Positions 22,863 through 35,031 of a stretch of DNA of 64,000 bases are shown in pieces. The stretch's first letter is position 1. Every line of letters starts with the position of its first letter. Under the pieces are notes generated by a model that was given only the letters and a program-made list of their open reading frames with translations, made no database searches and was not told the origin of the DNA. The DNA is from Edaphochlamys debaryana (taxonomy: Eukaryota; Chlorophyta; Chlorophyceae; Chlamydomonadales). The stretch covers positions 1,364,001 to 1,428,000 of the forward strand of contig JAEHOE010000015.1 in the NCBI GenBank assembly GCA_016858145.1, given 5' to 3'. The position numbers and the translations under genes are program-made.

Positions 22863-24761
22863 TCACCCCGTCGCGGGCAGGACGTTGGACAGGTACGCTG
22901 CGTCGCTGGCCATGTTGCCGCCCGGCGCAAAATAGCACACTACGTAGTTGCATGGGGACATGTAGCCATCCGAGGAGGACTGCGTGCCGCACCCCACGGC
23001 GGTGCTCGAGCGCCAGACCAGCTGCGAGGAGGCGGGAAAGGGGACGGCAGGAGGGGGTGAATGGAGGATTGAGCGTATAGCTGTATGCGGTGCCCACACC
23101 CGGGCCCCGACTGGGTATGGCGCCGGTCAAAAGCAGGGTCAAACGGCGTGGCTTGGCTAGGGGTCTTCCACCGCCGGTGTCTGCATGCCGCCAGCCGGCC
23201 CAACCCGACCCCACCGAAATCGCTATTCCGCCCTCCCGTCCGATCGGCGCCCTGGCCATTGGCCCACTGCTCCAAACCGGCGCCCTTACCCCTCGCGCGC
23301 AGTGGTAAAACGCAACTCCTCAGGCGTGCATACCTGGGTAAAGTGACTAAAGTCGTTGCCCGCGTTCATGATGACGTTGGTGTAGAACGGCGTGTCGTTA
23401 AAGCTGTACACGGCCGACTCGCCGTACCAGTCGCTGATAGCGTACCGGCAGTACCCGTCCCAGCCGCCGTACTCCCAGTACAGCATCTCCCCCTTCGCGC
23501 CGGTGTGCGACAGAGCCGCGTCGCAGCCCCGGCTCGCAAGCGTGTTGGCGTAAGCCTGCGACCACGGACAGGGCGCACAAGGCTCTGCATCACGCCTACG
23601 CCCTGGAAGGCACTTCCCAGACCGCCACACAACTGCCCCAACGCCAATCCGCACCGCATCAAGCTGCCATCTGCAGGAGCCGGAAGCAAGCGCTCCCAAG
23701 CAGGAGGCCCCAGGTTCACCCATGGCCTCGCTCACCTGCGCCTGCGACGCCAGGGCTGGGTCCCAGGCCACGGGCAGAGCCTGGTGGGCAGCCCGGTACT
23801 TATTGACCCGGTCCAGGGTCTGTTGCGCGTCGTCGCAGCCACCCCCCGTCAGCGGACCAGAGGCTGTGGCCGGCGGTGGCGGCCGAGGCGGAGACGGGGA
23901 TCGCGGGGGCCGCCGCGGTGGGGGCGGGGGGCTCGGGCTGGGGTCAGCTGTGTCCTCTGGGGGCGGTGGCGACGGCGCAGCGGTCCCGGAGCGTTCCACT
24001 TTGGCCGTGATTTTGCGCAGGGGCGGAGGCGCGCTGTCGGGCGCGTCCTCCCGGCGGTTGGTACTCACGGGAGAGGCTTGGGGGCTGGGCGCTTCTGGGG
24101 GCGTCGGCAGCCCGGGCTCCTTGCCCCTCTGCCTGCGGCCTTCTGGGTCGGCCGGAGGCGACTGTGGCCCCAGCGGGGGCTCTGTCGGCGGTGCATCCGG
24201 TGGACTACGGCTGCGTTTCCGCCAGCCGGTAGAGTCATCCAGGCTGTCTGGGTCCGTGTCCGGAGAGGCAGGGGGCTGGCCAGGGGAATCGGCTGGCGCC
24301 AGCGGTGGTGCGTCCGGGGCACGGTTCCGCCTCCGTCCGCCAGGCGGGTCGTTCGGGGAAGTGGGAGGCTGGCCCGGCGGAGGGGTCCCAGCGACGTCGC
24401 TTGACCCTTCGGCCGAAGTGGCTGTCCCCCGAAGCAAAGGCGGCAGTGGAGATAACGGGGGGCTGGGCTGCCGGCGCCTACGCCGGCGAAACGCACGACC
24501 GCCTGCACCATCACCGACCGCTTCGTTAGCCGACAGACGGGAGCCCTCTTGTGCGCAACGCATACAGGCCTATCCCGTCTATCACGCAAGGAAGTCGCGA
24601 GGGTCTGACCGATGGTAGCGGCCTTCGCCGCAGTTCGCCCAGGCCTGATTGCCCAACTTTGACGCCCGCTGACCTTCACATCCTGGCAAGTCGACCACAG
24701 CGAGTGTAGACAGGAGTAACAGGAGTAATGCGCTGCTGATCTGCCCTCGCGCCGGCGACAT
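22863..24761 (-). CDS. Secreted Pro-rich CAP/SCP (PR-1-like) protein
   Basis: Exons 24761-24680, 24502-23736, 23555-23334, 23021-22863; 409 residues, phases agree. Exon 1 gives a clear signal peptide (MSPARGQISSALLLLLLSTL). It is followed by an Arg-rich patch and about 190 residues of Ser/Pro-rich, hydroxyproline-glycoprotein-like sequence (PSPPPPEDTADPSPSPPPPP). The CAP domain occupies the last 160 residues: CDDAQQTLDRVNKYRAAHQA, GAKGEMLYWEYGGWDGYCRY, HFTQ / LVWRSSTAVGCG, and YVVCYFAPGGN, with paired Cys. CAP proteins are extracellular and bind sterols, glycans or partners; Pro-rich CAP proteins fit the algal cell wall or extracellular matrix. The first intron has a weak donor: GTGAAG at 24679 was chosen, but GTCAGC six bases downstream keeps the same phase. 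Exon 1 is easily missed because its open frame is only 59 codons. Confidence 0.85.
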
Positions 24762-25547
24762 CGTGCAAGCGGAGTAACCAGTCTCTCTATCGCCGACGGT
24801 CTACCGCTGCGTTTGACATACGTCACTTGGGCGCGATCGGTGCACACTACGCAGTTACAGGAGTCTGTGCGGCGAACCCTCCCTCGGGTTCGTTCGTGTT
24901 GCCTTCGGACCTGTTTCCTTTAAATTTGGATCCTGGAGACTTGCAGCGTCGCAGCGCTCCGTTGCGGACCCCATGGCCAAATACTCTGGTAGGCATACAG
25001 CGCCTGTACATATGTGACAACTCTGCTTGACCAGAGGGGCACACGCACCTACGGCCGAACACTTCACCCCCACCGCCCTCCTCCCCCGCCCCACCCTCTC
25101 CGCTTCCCAAACTCTTGCTTGCTACTCATAATTTCTCCTCCACACAATGCATTCGATGATCCCCAAATGTTACCATGCATGGCTCTAGCTGCTTAGTCAT
25201 ATGACGCGTGCGGGCAAGGAGACACCGAGGCAAGCAAGCATTCGCTTACAGGTGGCGCTCCAGCACGGGCTGTCCGCCACACACCTCTCAGCGCCGTCCC
25301 AGTACGGCCATGGTCGACGAGACCATCATGCCAACACGTGCTTCGGGCCTTCGGCAAGATACACCCGATGCACATAAGACCTTGCCAACGGCTCACGCCG
25401 TCACGACCTCTACCACAACCTCACAACCAGCAAGGTCCCACTGAGAAGTGGGAACGCTTGACCCTCTCATCCTGCGCACAGACAGCTGGCACACGGACCC
25501 CCCTCTTTTAAACACACACACACCCCTTTCACGCCGCCTCCCCCCCT
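24762..25547. other. Intergenic region between two minus-strand genes
   Basis: It holds the promoter of the CAP/SCP gene and the 3' UTR of the minus-strand VIT-VWA gene. A TTACA at 25246-25250 is a good minus-strand TGTAA poly(A) signal for the latter, about 300 bp after its stop. No coding potential was recognised. Confidence 0.5.
25246..25250 (-). terminator. TGTAA poly(A) signal of minus-strand VIT-VWA gene
   Basis: TGTAA on the minus strand, about 300 nt downstream of the stop codon at 25548-25550. Motif and distance both suit a volvocine 3' end. Confidence 0.5.
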
Positions 25548-28500
25548 TCACGCCGCCTCCGGCACCTCCTTTGCGAGGGCCAGCACGGTGCTCCCCACGC
25601 TGCGCCCCCCCTGCGGCCAGCAGCCGTCCAGCCACGCCAGCGCCTTGGCCTCCATGTCCCCCCACACCGCCCGCTGCCCCGGCAGGCTCCGGCGCAGGCA
25701 CGCCAGCACCACCACCGTCGCCCACGCATCGTCCGACAGATCCGCGGGCCGCAGCGCAGCGGCGCCGGCCATGGGCCCGCCGCCGCCGCCAGCAGCTGCC
25801 GTCGCCGCTGACGTCAGCAGCTCCGCCGGCAGGCCCAGCGCCGCCGCTAGCTCCGGGCCAGCCCTCCAGAAGCCCTCGGTGGTGCGGCTGAGGTTGAGGT
25901 GAGCCAGCAGCGCAGAGCCCGACAGACGGCCGGCCACACCCTTCGCCTCCGCCTTCTCCTTGACCATCTCCGCCTCCGCAACCTCCGCAATCGCCTCCTC
26001 GTCCTCGTCACTGCTGCAGCAGGCCTCCTCAGCAGCTCCACCAGACGGCGATGGCAGGGACACATTAGCCACCGACGCCTTGGACGGCGCCATGGGAGCC
26101 GGCGCGCATGCGAACGTGGGGGCCGGGGCGGCGGCGGGGGCCTTGGAAGCTGACCGGGTGAAGGCCCCGCTGAGGCCGGAGAAGAGGTTGGAGGCGGCGG
26201 AGGCCAGGGCCACGCCCACTCCGCCGCTGCGCTTGGCGCTGCACTTTTGGAACACCTGGGCTTCATGCTGCAGGGTGAGGCTCTCTGCGGAGGGGACAAG
26301 AGAGGGCAGGGCGGAAGGCGGTGAGTACTATACGGTAACCGGTGAGCACTGAGGGCTATGCCAACTAAGGGGGCTGTGATCTGCTGCGATTAGCCGCGAA
26401 GACTCACGGTCGTTGAGCTGCGTCAGCGCCTCCCCGCTCTCCAGCATGCAGGCCATGCGGCCAAAGCTCGCGGGCGCAGGCCGGGCGCAGCTCGACACGC
26501 CCAGCGCCTGCGTCTGAGCCTGGAGCATCTTGCAGGACTCGGGCTTCGACTCACTAGTGCCCCACAGGCTCCGTCCGTGCGGCAGCTGCGGGGGGCGGAG
26601 GGGGGGGAGGGGGAAGCGGGCACAGGCTTAGCACAGGGCACGCGGGTGAGCGGGGCTAATACTCAAGCACGAGCATGGTTATAAAAGCACTGAACGACCG
26701 ACAACACGGAGCAGGGCAGCCTCCGTGACCCTATGACCACAGTCACGCACCTGCAGCGGCACCTCCACCACGTTTGCGGCCGCCGCCGGGTCCGCGGGGT
26801 CCCTCCTGAGCGCCACCCCCACCGCCGACGTGTGGGGCGTCACCAGGTGCTCCGCCACCGCCAGCCGCACCACCGCCTCCCTCACCAGGTCGGCGGAGGG
26901 GGGGGAGGCCTGGGGGGAGCCGTCGGGGAGGACGTGCAGGGGGCTGGTGCCGGCCTGGGGGGGGGGAGGGGGGGGGTGGACAGGGGTCAGCGGGCTGAAA
27001 GAGAGGGGACCAAGGTGAATGGACTGTCAGCTCTTCCACGGCCCGTCGTTCCCTGGTCGCACCATGAGGCTCCCGATGTAGGCCATGGCGTGCAGCACCG
27101 GCAGGGCCTGGCCCTCCTCCACCGCCGCACCGCCGCCCGCGACTGGGCCCAGGGGCAGGGACAGCTGAAGCTTGGCGGGCGCGGAGGCGGGCGCGGCGCC
27201 ATCGCAGAAGTCTGCGGTCAGCTCCAGAGTCGCATCGGGCTCGCAGCTGAGCACCTCGCACAGCACCTGGAGGGGGGCGTACGGGGAGGAGAGGGGGTTG
27301 AGCAGGGCGCTACACGGTCAGTCGAAGATCCCACAAGATGAGCCCGGCTTCAACCCTGCCATCCGCAGTTCCCTCTCCGGGTCCCGCACTCACGTGCAGG
27401 GGCTCTCCGGCAAACACGCGCTGCGGCAGGACGTGGGGCGCGGTCTTGACGAGGGCCCCCCTGGCCATCAGGCGGGGGCGCATGGCCGCCCCCTGCGCGA
27501 TGGCCGCCTTCTTGAGGAAGGCGGTCTTGGCGGCGATGGCCTCGTCGTCAACCACGTAGGCCACGGCGCCGGCGGATCTGGGGAGAGGGGGGGTTCATGA
27601 GAGGGGTCAGAAGGGGGTATGGAAGCGGGATCCAGGCACGCTGAGTGCGGTCACGGCCTCGTGAGTTCGGGACGATGACAAATCCAATGACATACCCCAC
27701 ACCATGCATCCCCGCCCCTCACCTGCTGGCCATTCCGTCCAGGAGGCCCCGGTGCACCCCGTGGCCAATGCCCAGGCACAGCACGTGGGTGGCAGTAGCA
27801 GCAGCACCGGGGCCGTTGGGCGACGGGGTCTTGGGGGACGGCGTCTTGGGTGGCGTGATCAGGTCGTACACGGCCTGCTCCTCGTGCCCGCTGATGCCGC
27901 CGTCCGTGAGGAAGATGATCTCGCGGGTGTATCCGGGCGTCACGGGGCTGGGGGCAGGCGGGGGAGAGGGGAGGGGGTGCACGATAGCACGTCAGCCCCT
28001 TGTTTGGTGGAAGGCGGGCTGTGTGTGTGGCGATGCAGTCCGGGTCTCTGGGCTGCTTGCGTCCCCGAGATGACTGATGAAGCCGTTCGGTTCACCTGTC
28101 GTACACGTGCTTGAGCGTGGCCAGGATCTCCGTACCGCCCATGTCCGCCTGCACGTGCTGCTGGATCCAGGGCACCGCCTGCTTCTCAGTAGCGCTGTCG
28201 TACGGCCGGCAGCTGTCGTACAGGGACTTGTGGGACGAGCCGAAGCACGTGACGTTGAATCGTACGCCCGAGTCCACGGGGAGGTCACGGACGAAGAAGA
28301 GGGCGGCCTGGGGGAGGGGAGGGAGGGGAATGGGACAGGGGAGGGGTGAGCAACGTGAGGGCTCATGCGGTGGGTGCAAGCCAACCGGGCATGTTACCAG
28401 TACGCCCAAACGGGAGCACCATGCCCCAGGCAGCCCTCCTCTCCGCTCACCTCTCGCGCCTGTGCGATGGGGCTGCCCCCCATGGAGCCTGAGCAATCCA

Positions 28501-29918
28501 CAACGAACCAGATCTCCTTGCGCAGGGCGGGGCGGGCGGAGCCGGGCTCGGGCAGCGGAGGCACGAAGGAGGCTAGGACCACGGTGCGCGGATCGCCGGG
28601 CCGGGAGGCGGGGGTGCGCTGGGCGCGCAGGCTGCTGCGCCTGAGGAGGAGGAAGAAAGGGGAGGGGAGGCATAAGAGTATGTGTGATAGGGCCTACCAC
28701 GGTGAGGGAAGGCAAGGCTCAGGCACCTCTGCACAGCCCTCGATTCCCTCCCTCTCCACCCCTGCACCCTCCTGCCCCCCACCTGGCCGCCGCCGGCTCC
28801 ATCTCGATGAGCAGGGTGAGGTCCTTGGAGGGATCGGCCACGCTCTCCGCCAGAGCCACCTGCCACGCCCCCGGGCCCTGGGCCCCGCCCTCGGGCGCCG
28901 GCTTAGTCACGGTGACCGGCTCGGGGGACTCCACGGACCGCACCGGGCCCAGCACGGACACCTTGTACGACAGACTGTACGACACCTTGGCGGCGAAGGT
29001 GGGCAGGCTGGCGTTCACCTGGGGGAGGCGCAGCCAAGAGGGGGTGCTCAGCTGGCTTCGAGTTAGGGTGTGGTACCCGCATGCGGCTTCCCTGCCCCCT
29101 CCTCCCGCCCCCTCGCCCGGCTCACCTTGTCCACTCCCTCCGCCGCGTCCCCCGCGCTCCCCACGTAGGGAGGCACCCACGTGGCCGTGTGCACCCACTC
29201 CAGGGTGCCCCCGAACGAGTCTAGCAGGCGCAGGTAGCCGAACTCCACCGACACCTCGCTGTGCGCCTCCAGGTTCCCCAGCGACACCTCGAACACGCTC
29301 GCGCCCTTCTCGTGCTGCGACATGTGCACGGCGCTGTGGCCCTGAGACACGGCCAGCTGGTACTCCTCGCGAGCCTCGGAACGGGGCTTGACGCGAGTCA
29401 CCACCTCGTTGTCGCCCATGACGGCGCGGAAGCTGGGAGGGGAGACAGGGGGAAACGGGAGGGAGGGAGGCTAGGGGGTCAGTTGGTGTAGCAGGTCGCA
29501 CGAGGGGGTGCGAGCGTGTGAGGGATGCTCGGATGGGACGTTTGGAGGGGGGCAAGCGAGCAAGGCGGGCGGAGGAGTCGGGGCCGCGGGGTCGGGCCCA
29601 GCGCAGGCCTAGCTGACACATTCCCCGGCAGCTGGTGCTCCCTTACCTCCCCTGCCGCGACCCGGGCCCTCCCGACACGCACCGGTACACGGCTGCCCGC
29701 GGGGGCAGCGGGAAGCGGAAGACGGCGGTGCAGTCCTCATCCGCCACGTAGCTGAGCGTCTCGGTGGTGTCCGCGAAGCACGCATCGGCATGGATGGTGG
29801 CAGTCACGTCACGCCGGCGGAGCGGCACCGAAACCTTCTTGTCCTTAACGAAGAGCCCGCATGGCTCTTTGGGAGCAGAGCCAGGCTCAGAGAGCCAGTC
29901 GCCGACCTCGATCGACAT
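25548..29918 (-). CDS. VIT + von Willebrand A domain protein, copy 1
   Basis: Exons 29918-29683, 29432-29126, 29018-28783, 28640-28451, 28307-28096, 27947-27723, 27577-27394, 27266-27063, 26954-26751, 26585-26408, 26284-25548; 970 residues with consistent phases. The first 180 or so residues match the VIT (inter-alpha-trypsin) domain (ADTTETLSYVADEDCTAVFR; EEYQLAVSQGH). A VWA domain follows with an intact MIDAS (VVDCSGSMGGSPIAQARE, GGTEILATL, IIFLTDGG). The C-terminal part (RLSGSALLAHLNLSRTTEGF ... WATVVVLACLRR) is typical of intracellular VIT-VWA proteins related to vault PARP. No signal peptide, so it is probably cytosolic and acts in protein-protein contacts. Its first nine exons match the inverted copy 2; exon 6 is 114 nt shorter, and the region after exon 9 differs and has one more intron. 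Confidence 0.85.
26751..29918 (-). repeat. Left arm of large inverted gene duplication
   Basis: Nearly the whole coding and intron sequence of exons 1-9 matches 30537-33807 in the opposite direction. Homology starts at the ATG and fades after exon 9. Intron 1 differs from its partner at only a few positions by eye; intron 6 is more diverged. Confidence 0.85.
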
Positions 29919-30536
29919 CTCTCGCCACGCTTGTAACTTCTCTTGAGAGTGCAAGCACAAGCTGTGTTGCTGGTTGTGACTATGGTGTTGCTCCGTTGCG
30001 CTTATGTGCGTTTCAGGTCCGTTTTATAGCGCGTCGGCATCAGGGGCCCGCCGCGCTGGCCGCGCCTGGGTATGGCTGCTGGCAGCTGCCCCCACGGTTG
30101 CCATCGGCCCACCCTGCTTCCGCCCGAGGCCCAGCTAAGGCCGGTGCAGCCCTCTCGCGTGTCCTCACCATCCTACACAAGTGGAGAGGTAGGGCACCGG
30201 CTGTGGGCCCTGCAGCTGGCTGCCGTGACACGTAACTCCCGGCCCAACGGTGCGGGCCCAACCACCGCGGAAGGCGCCGCAGGCCCTGCCATGGAGCCCG
30301 ACCATATAAACCGCCCGAACCGCATTCCGGACATTCAAGCGACCAACAATATCTTGTTAACACACAACGATCATTCTCGGAAGCCCTCGCATCGTTTGGA
30401 GCTCTGCTGACTACGAGTGTTGGTAACTCACGCCGTTGACGCGTGTTGGCCAGGTAGAGCTTGTTGAACCTCTACGCTCAGCACAGATTTACAAAGCCAT
30501 CTTACTTCCGGAAGTCGGAAGCGCAGCAAGCTAGAA
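29919..30536. promoter_or_regulatory. Central spacer, divergent promoter of the VIT-VWA pair
   Basis: This 618-bp unique spacer lies between the two ATGs of the inverted copies. It has TATAAA on the minus strand at 30028-30023, about 105 bp before copy 1's ATG, and TATAAA on the plus strand at 30305-30310, about 230 bp before copy 2's ATG. The boxes point outward, so about 275 bp between them may act as a shared upstream region. The flanks next to the ATGs are not similar to each other. Confidence 0.6.
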
Positions 30537-33500
30537 ATGTCGATCGACGTCGGCGACTGGCTCTCTGAGCCTGGCTCTGCTCCCAAGGAGCCATGCGGGC
30601 TCTTCGTTAAGGACAAGAAGGTTTCGGTGCCGCTCCGCCGGCGTGACGTGACTGCCACCATCCATGCCGATGCGTGCTTCGCGGACACCACCGAGACGCT
30701 CAGCTACGTGGCGGATGAGGACTGCACCGCCGTCTTCCGCTTCCCGCTGCCCCCGCGGGCAGCCGTGTACCGGTGCGTGTCGGGAGGGCCCGGGTCGCGG
30801 CAGGGGAGGTAGGGGAGCACCAGCTGCCGGGGAATGTGTCAGCTAGGCCTGCGCTGGGCCCGACCCCGCGGCCCCGACTCCTCCGCCCGCCTTGCTCGCT
30901 TGCCCCCCTCCAAACGTCCCTTCCGAGCATCCCTCACACGCTCGCACCCCCTCGTGCGACCTGCTACACCAACTGACCCCCTAGCCTCCCTCCCTCCCGT
31001 TTCCCCCTGTCTCCCCTCCCAGCTTCCGCGCCGTCATGGGCGACAACGAGGTGGTGACTCGCGTCAAGCCCCGTTCCGAGGCTCGCGAGGAGTACCAGCT
31101 GGCCGTGTCTCAGGGCCACAGCGCCGTGCACATGTCGCAGCACGAGAAGGGCGCGAGCGTGTTCGAGGTGTCGCTGGGGAACCTGGAGGCGCACAGCGAG
31201 GTGTCGGTGGAGTTCGGCTACCTGCGCCTGCTGGACTCGTTCGGGGGCACCCTGGAGTGGGTGCACACGGCCACGTGGGTGCCTCCCTACGTGGGGAGCG
31301 CGGGGGACGCGGCGGAGGGAGTGGACAAGGTGAGCCGGGCGAGGGGGCGGGAGGAGGGGGCAGGGAGGCCGCATGCGGGGACCACACTCTAACCCGAAGC
31401 CAGCTGAGCACCCCCTCTTGGCTGCGCCTTCCCCAGGTGGTCGCCAGCCTGCCCACCTTCGCCGCCAAGGTGTCGTACAGTCTGTCGTACAAGGTGTCCG
31501 TGCTGGGCTCGGTGCGGTCCGTGGAGTCCCCTGAGCCGGTCACCGTGACTAAGCCGGCGCCCGAGGGCGGGGCCCAGGGCCCGGGGGCGTGGCAGGTGGC
31601 TCTGGCGGAGAGCGTGGCCGATCCCTCCAAGGACCTCACCCTGCTCATCGAGATGGAGCCGGCGGCGGCCAGGTGGGGGGCAGGAGGGTGCAGGCGCGGA
31701 GAGGGAGGGAATCTACAGCCGTGTGGAGCTGCCTGGCCTTAATGAATCCCCTCGCACATCGTCTTCTGACTGCCCCTCCCCTTTCTTCCTCCTCCTCAGG
31801 CGCAGCAGCCTGCGCGCCCAGCGCACCCCCGCCTCCCGGCCCGGCGATCCGCGCACCGTGGTCCTAGCTTCCTTCGTGCCTCCGCTGCCCGAGCCCGGCT
31901 CCGCCCGCCCCGCCCTGCGCAAGGAGATCTGGTTCGTTGTGGATTGCTCAGGCTCCATGGGGGGCAGCCCCATCGCACAGGCGCGAGAGGTGAGCGGAGA
32001 GGAGGGCTGCCTGGGGCATGGTGCTCCCGTTTGGGCGTACTGGTAACATGCCCGGTTGGCTTGCACCCACCGCATGAGCCCTCACGGTGCTCACCCCTCC
32101 CCTGTCCCATTCCCCTCCCTCCCCTCCCCCAGGCCGCCCTCTTCTTCGTCCGTGACCTCCCCGTGGACTCGGGCGTACGATTCAACGTCACGTGCTTCGG
32201 CTCGTCCCACAAGTCCCTGTACGACAGCTGCCGGCCGTACGACAGCGCTACTGAGAAGCAGGCGGTGCCCTGGATCCAGCAGCACGTGCAGGCGGACATG
32301 GGCGGTACGGAGATCCTGGCCACGCTCAAGCACGTGTACGACAGGTGAACCGAACGGCTTCATCAGTCATCTCGGGGACGCAAGCAGCCCAGAGACCCGG
32401 ACTGCATTAAAGCCCATAGCCCGCCTTCCACCAAACAAGGGGCTGACGTGCTATCGTGCACCCCCTCCCCTCTCCCCCGCCTGCCCCCAGCCCCGTGACG
32501 CCCGGATACACCCGCGAGATCATCTTCCTCACAGACGGCGGCATCAGTGGTCACGAGGAGCAGGCCGTCTACGACCTCATCTCATCTGGATCCAGCGGCC
32601 GGCCGCGCGGCAAGGTCGTTTCTGCGATCCAGAACGTGTTCAAGGCCATCGGAGACCGAGTCGGATCCAAGCCCAAGCCCCCAGCCGCCAACGGCGACGG
32701 CACGCCCGAGGGTCCGGCCGAGGCCACGGCGGAGGCGCCCGGTGCTGACGTGGCGAGCCGTACACACGTGCTGTGCCTGGGCATTGGCCACGGGGTGCAC
32801 CGGGGCCTCCTGGACGGAATGGCCAGCAGGTGAGGGGCGGGGATGCATGGTGCGGGGTATGTTGGTGCGGGGTATGTCGTCCCGAACTCGCGAGGTCGTG
32901 ACCGCACTATGCGTGCCTGGATCCCGCTTCGTCGCCCCCTTCTGACCCCTCTCATCACCCCCCTCTCCCCAGGTCCGCCGGCGCCGTGGCCTACGTGGTT
33001 GACGACGAGGCCATCGCCGCCAAGACCGCCTTCCTCAAGAAGGCGGCCATCGCGCAGGGGGCGGCCATGCGGCCCCGCCTGCTGGCCAGGGGGGCCCTCG
33101 TCAAGACCGCGCCCCACGTCCTGCCGCAGCGCGTGTTTGCCGGAGAGCCGCTGCACGTGAGTGCGGGACCCGGAGAGGGAACTGTGATAGGGGGGACGGC
33201 ATGGTTGGAGCTTGGCTAACCTCATCTTGTGGGATCTTCGACTGACCGTGTAGCGCCCTGCTCAACCCTCCCTCTTCCACGTGTGTCCCCCCCCAGGTGC
33301 TGTGCGAGGTGCTCAGCTGCGAGCCCGATGCGACTCTGGAGCTGACCGCAGACTTCTGCGATGGCGCCGCGCCCGCCTCCGCGCCCGCCAAGCTTCAGCT
33401 GTCCCTGCCCCTGGGCCCAGTGGTGGGCGGCGGTGCGGCGGTGGAGGAGGGCCAGGCTCTGCCGGTGCTGCACGCCATGGCCTACATCGGGAGCCTCATG

Positions 33501-33807
33501 GTGCGACCAGGGGACGGGCTGTGGAAGAGCTGACAGCCCATTCACCTTGGTCCTCTCTCCCCCAGCCCGCTGACCCCTGTCCACTCCACCCCTCCCCTCC
33601 CAGGCCGGCACCAGCCCCCTGCACGTCCTCCCCGACGGCTCCCCCCAGGCCTCCCCCCCCTCCGCCGACCTGGTGAAGGAGGCGGTGGTGCGGCTGGCGG
33701 TGGCGGAGCACCTGGTGACGCCCCACACATCGGCGGTGGGGGTGGCGCTCAGGAGGGACCCCGCGGACCCGGCGGCGGCCGCAAACGTGGTCGAGGTGCC
33801 GCTGCAG
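30537..33807 (+). repeat. Right arm of large inverted gene duplication
   Basis: Mirror partner of 26751-29918. Exons 1-5 and 7-9 have identical lengths in both copies (236, 307, 236, 190, 212, 184, 204, 204 nt). Exon 6 is the exception. Confidence 0.85.
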
Positions 33808-35031
33808 GTGCGTGACTGCCACAGCTGCTGGACAGTCATTTCATTCATGTGTTAATGGCACTATGGCAGCCCTAATGACTCCCCCTAATGACATAGCCGT
33901 CAGCCTCGCTCAGTCGTGTGCGGTCTGTCACTCGATTGCTTCACTGTGCCCCACTTACCCGTTTGGCCTGTGCTAAACCTGCGCCGAATCGCCCTCCGCC
34001 CCCCGCAGCTGCCGCACGGAAGGAGCCTGTGGGGCACTCACGACGGCATGCCCCAGGCCCAGGCCCAGGCCCAGCCGATGATGGCCTGCATGGCCTTCGG
34101 AGCGGCGCCACCGTGCCCCCCCGGCGGCGGCGGCGCACCTCCCCGCATGATGCTGTTCGGCGCCGCCCCCGCCCCCGCCGCCGCCCCCATGATGTCGTTC
34201 GGTGCGGTGGGCAGCGCACGCTGCCGCGCCAGCAGCGGCCGTGGCGGCGGCTTCGGCGGCGGCGGCGGCCCCCCGATGAGGCGCACGTGCGGCACCCCCG
34301 TGCCGTCAGACGCGCAGGACTTGGCGTGCGCATCTGCCGTGCCCGCGTGTGCCACACCGCCGCCGCCGCCGGCCTACGCGCAGGACGACGAGGATGAGGC
34401 TGAGGGCGGAGCCGGTGGTCTGTTCGACGAGGCCGTCTGCACCGAGCGCATGCGCGAGGCCGCCCCTCCCTCTTCCATGCTCAAGAAGAAGGAGAAGAAG
34501 TCGGCAGCCAAGGGCAAGAAGGCCCAGTTTGACTCGGCCGACTGGTCCCTGTCCCGTTCCGCGCCTGAAAAGGCGGACGTCGAGGCGGCTGACATGGATG
34601 TGGAGATGGCGGAGGTGGTGAAGGAGCAGGCGGAGGAGAAGGGCTCGCCCGGGCGTCTGTCAGGCTCTGCGCTGCTGGCTCACCTCAACCTCAGCCGCAC
34701 TACCGAGGGCTTCTGGAGGGCCAGCCCCGGGCTGGCGGCGGCGCTGGGCCTGCCGGCGGAGCTGCTGACGTCAGCGGCGGCTGCTGCCGGCGGCGGCGGC
34801 AGGCCCATGGCCGGCGCCGCTGCGCTGCGGCCCGCGGGTCTGTCGGACGACGCGTGGGCGACGGTGGTGGTGCTGGCGTGCCTGCGCCGGAGCCTGCCGG
34901 GGCAGCGGTCGGTGTGGGGGGACATGGAGGCCAAGGCGCTGGCGTGGCTGGACGGCTGCTGGCCGGAGGGGGGGCGCAGCATGGGAAGCACCGTGCTGGC
35001 GCTGGCAAAGGAGGTGCCCGAGGCGGCGTGA
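30537..35031 (+). CDS. VIT + von Willebrand A domain protein, copy 2
   Basis: Exons 30537-30772, 31023-31329, 31437-31672, 31800-31989, 32133-32344, 32491-32829, 32973-33156, 33297-33500, 33604-33807, 34009-35031; 1,044 residues, phases agree. Domain order is as in copy 1: VIT, then VWA with MIDAS Asp308/Ser310/Ser312 (DCSGSM), then the WATVVVLACLRR C-terminal module. Two parts differ strongly from copy 1. In exon 6 a 38-residue longer stretch (GKVVSAIQNVFKAIGDR plus an Ala/Glu-rich piece) replaces a TPSPKTPSP repeat. Exon 10 begins with a Gln/Ala, Gly/Pro/Met low-complexity region (QAQAQAQP, CPPGGGGAPPRMM) and a Lys-rich patch (LKKKEKKSAAKGKKAQ) in place of copy 1's intron-split segment. Role inferred as an intracellular adhesion or scaffold protein; the partner is unknown. 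Confidence 0.85.

Noticed and set aside
23085..24404. 439-codon plus-strand frame
   Set aside because: Antisense to the CAP/SCP gene, whose minus-strand exons have splice sites, a signal peptide and a clear domain.
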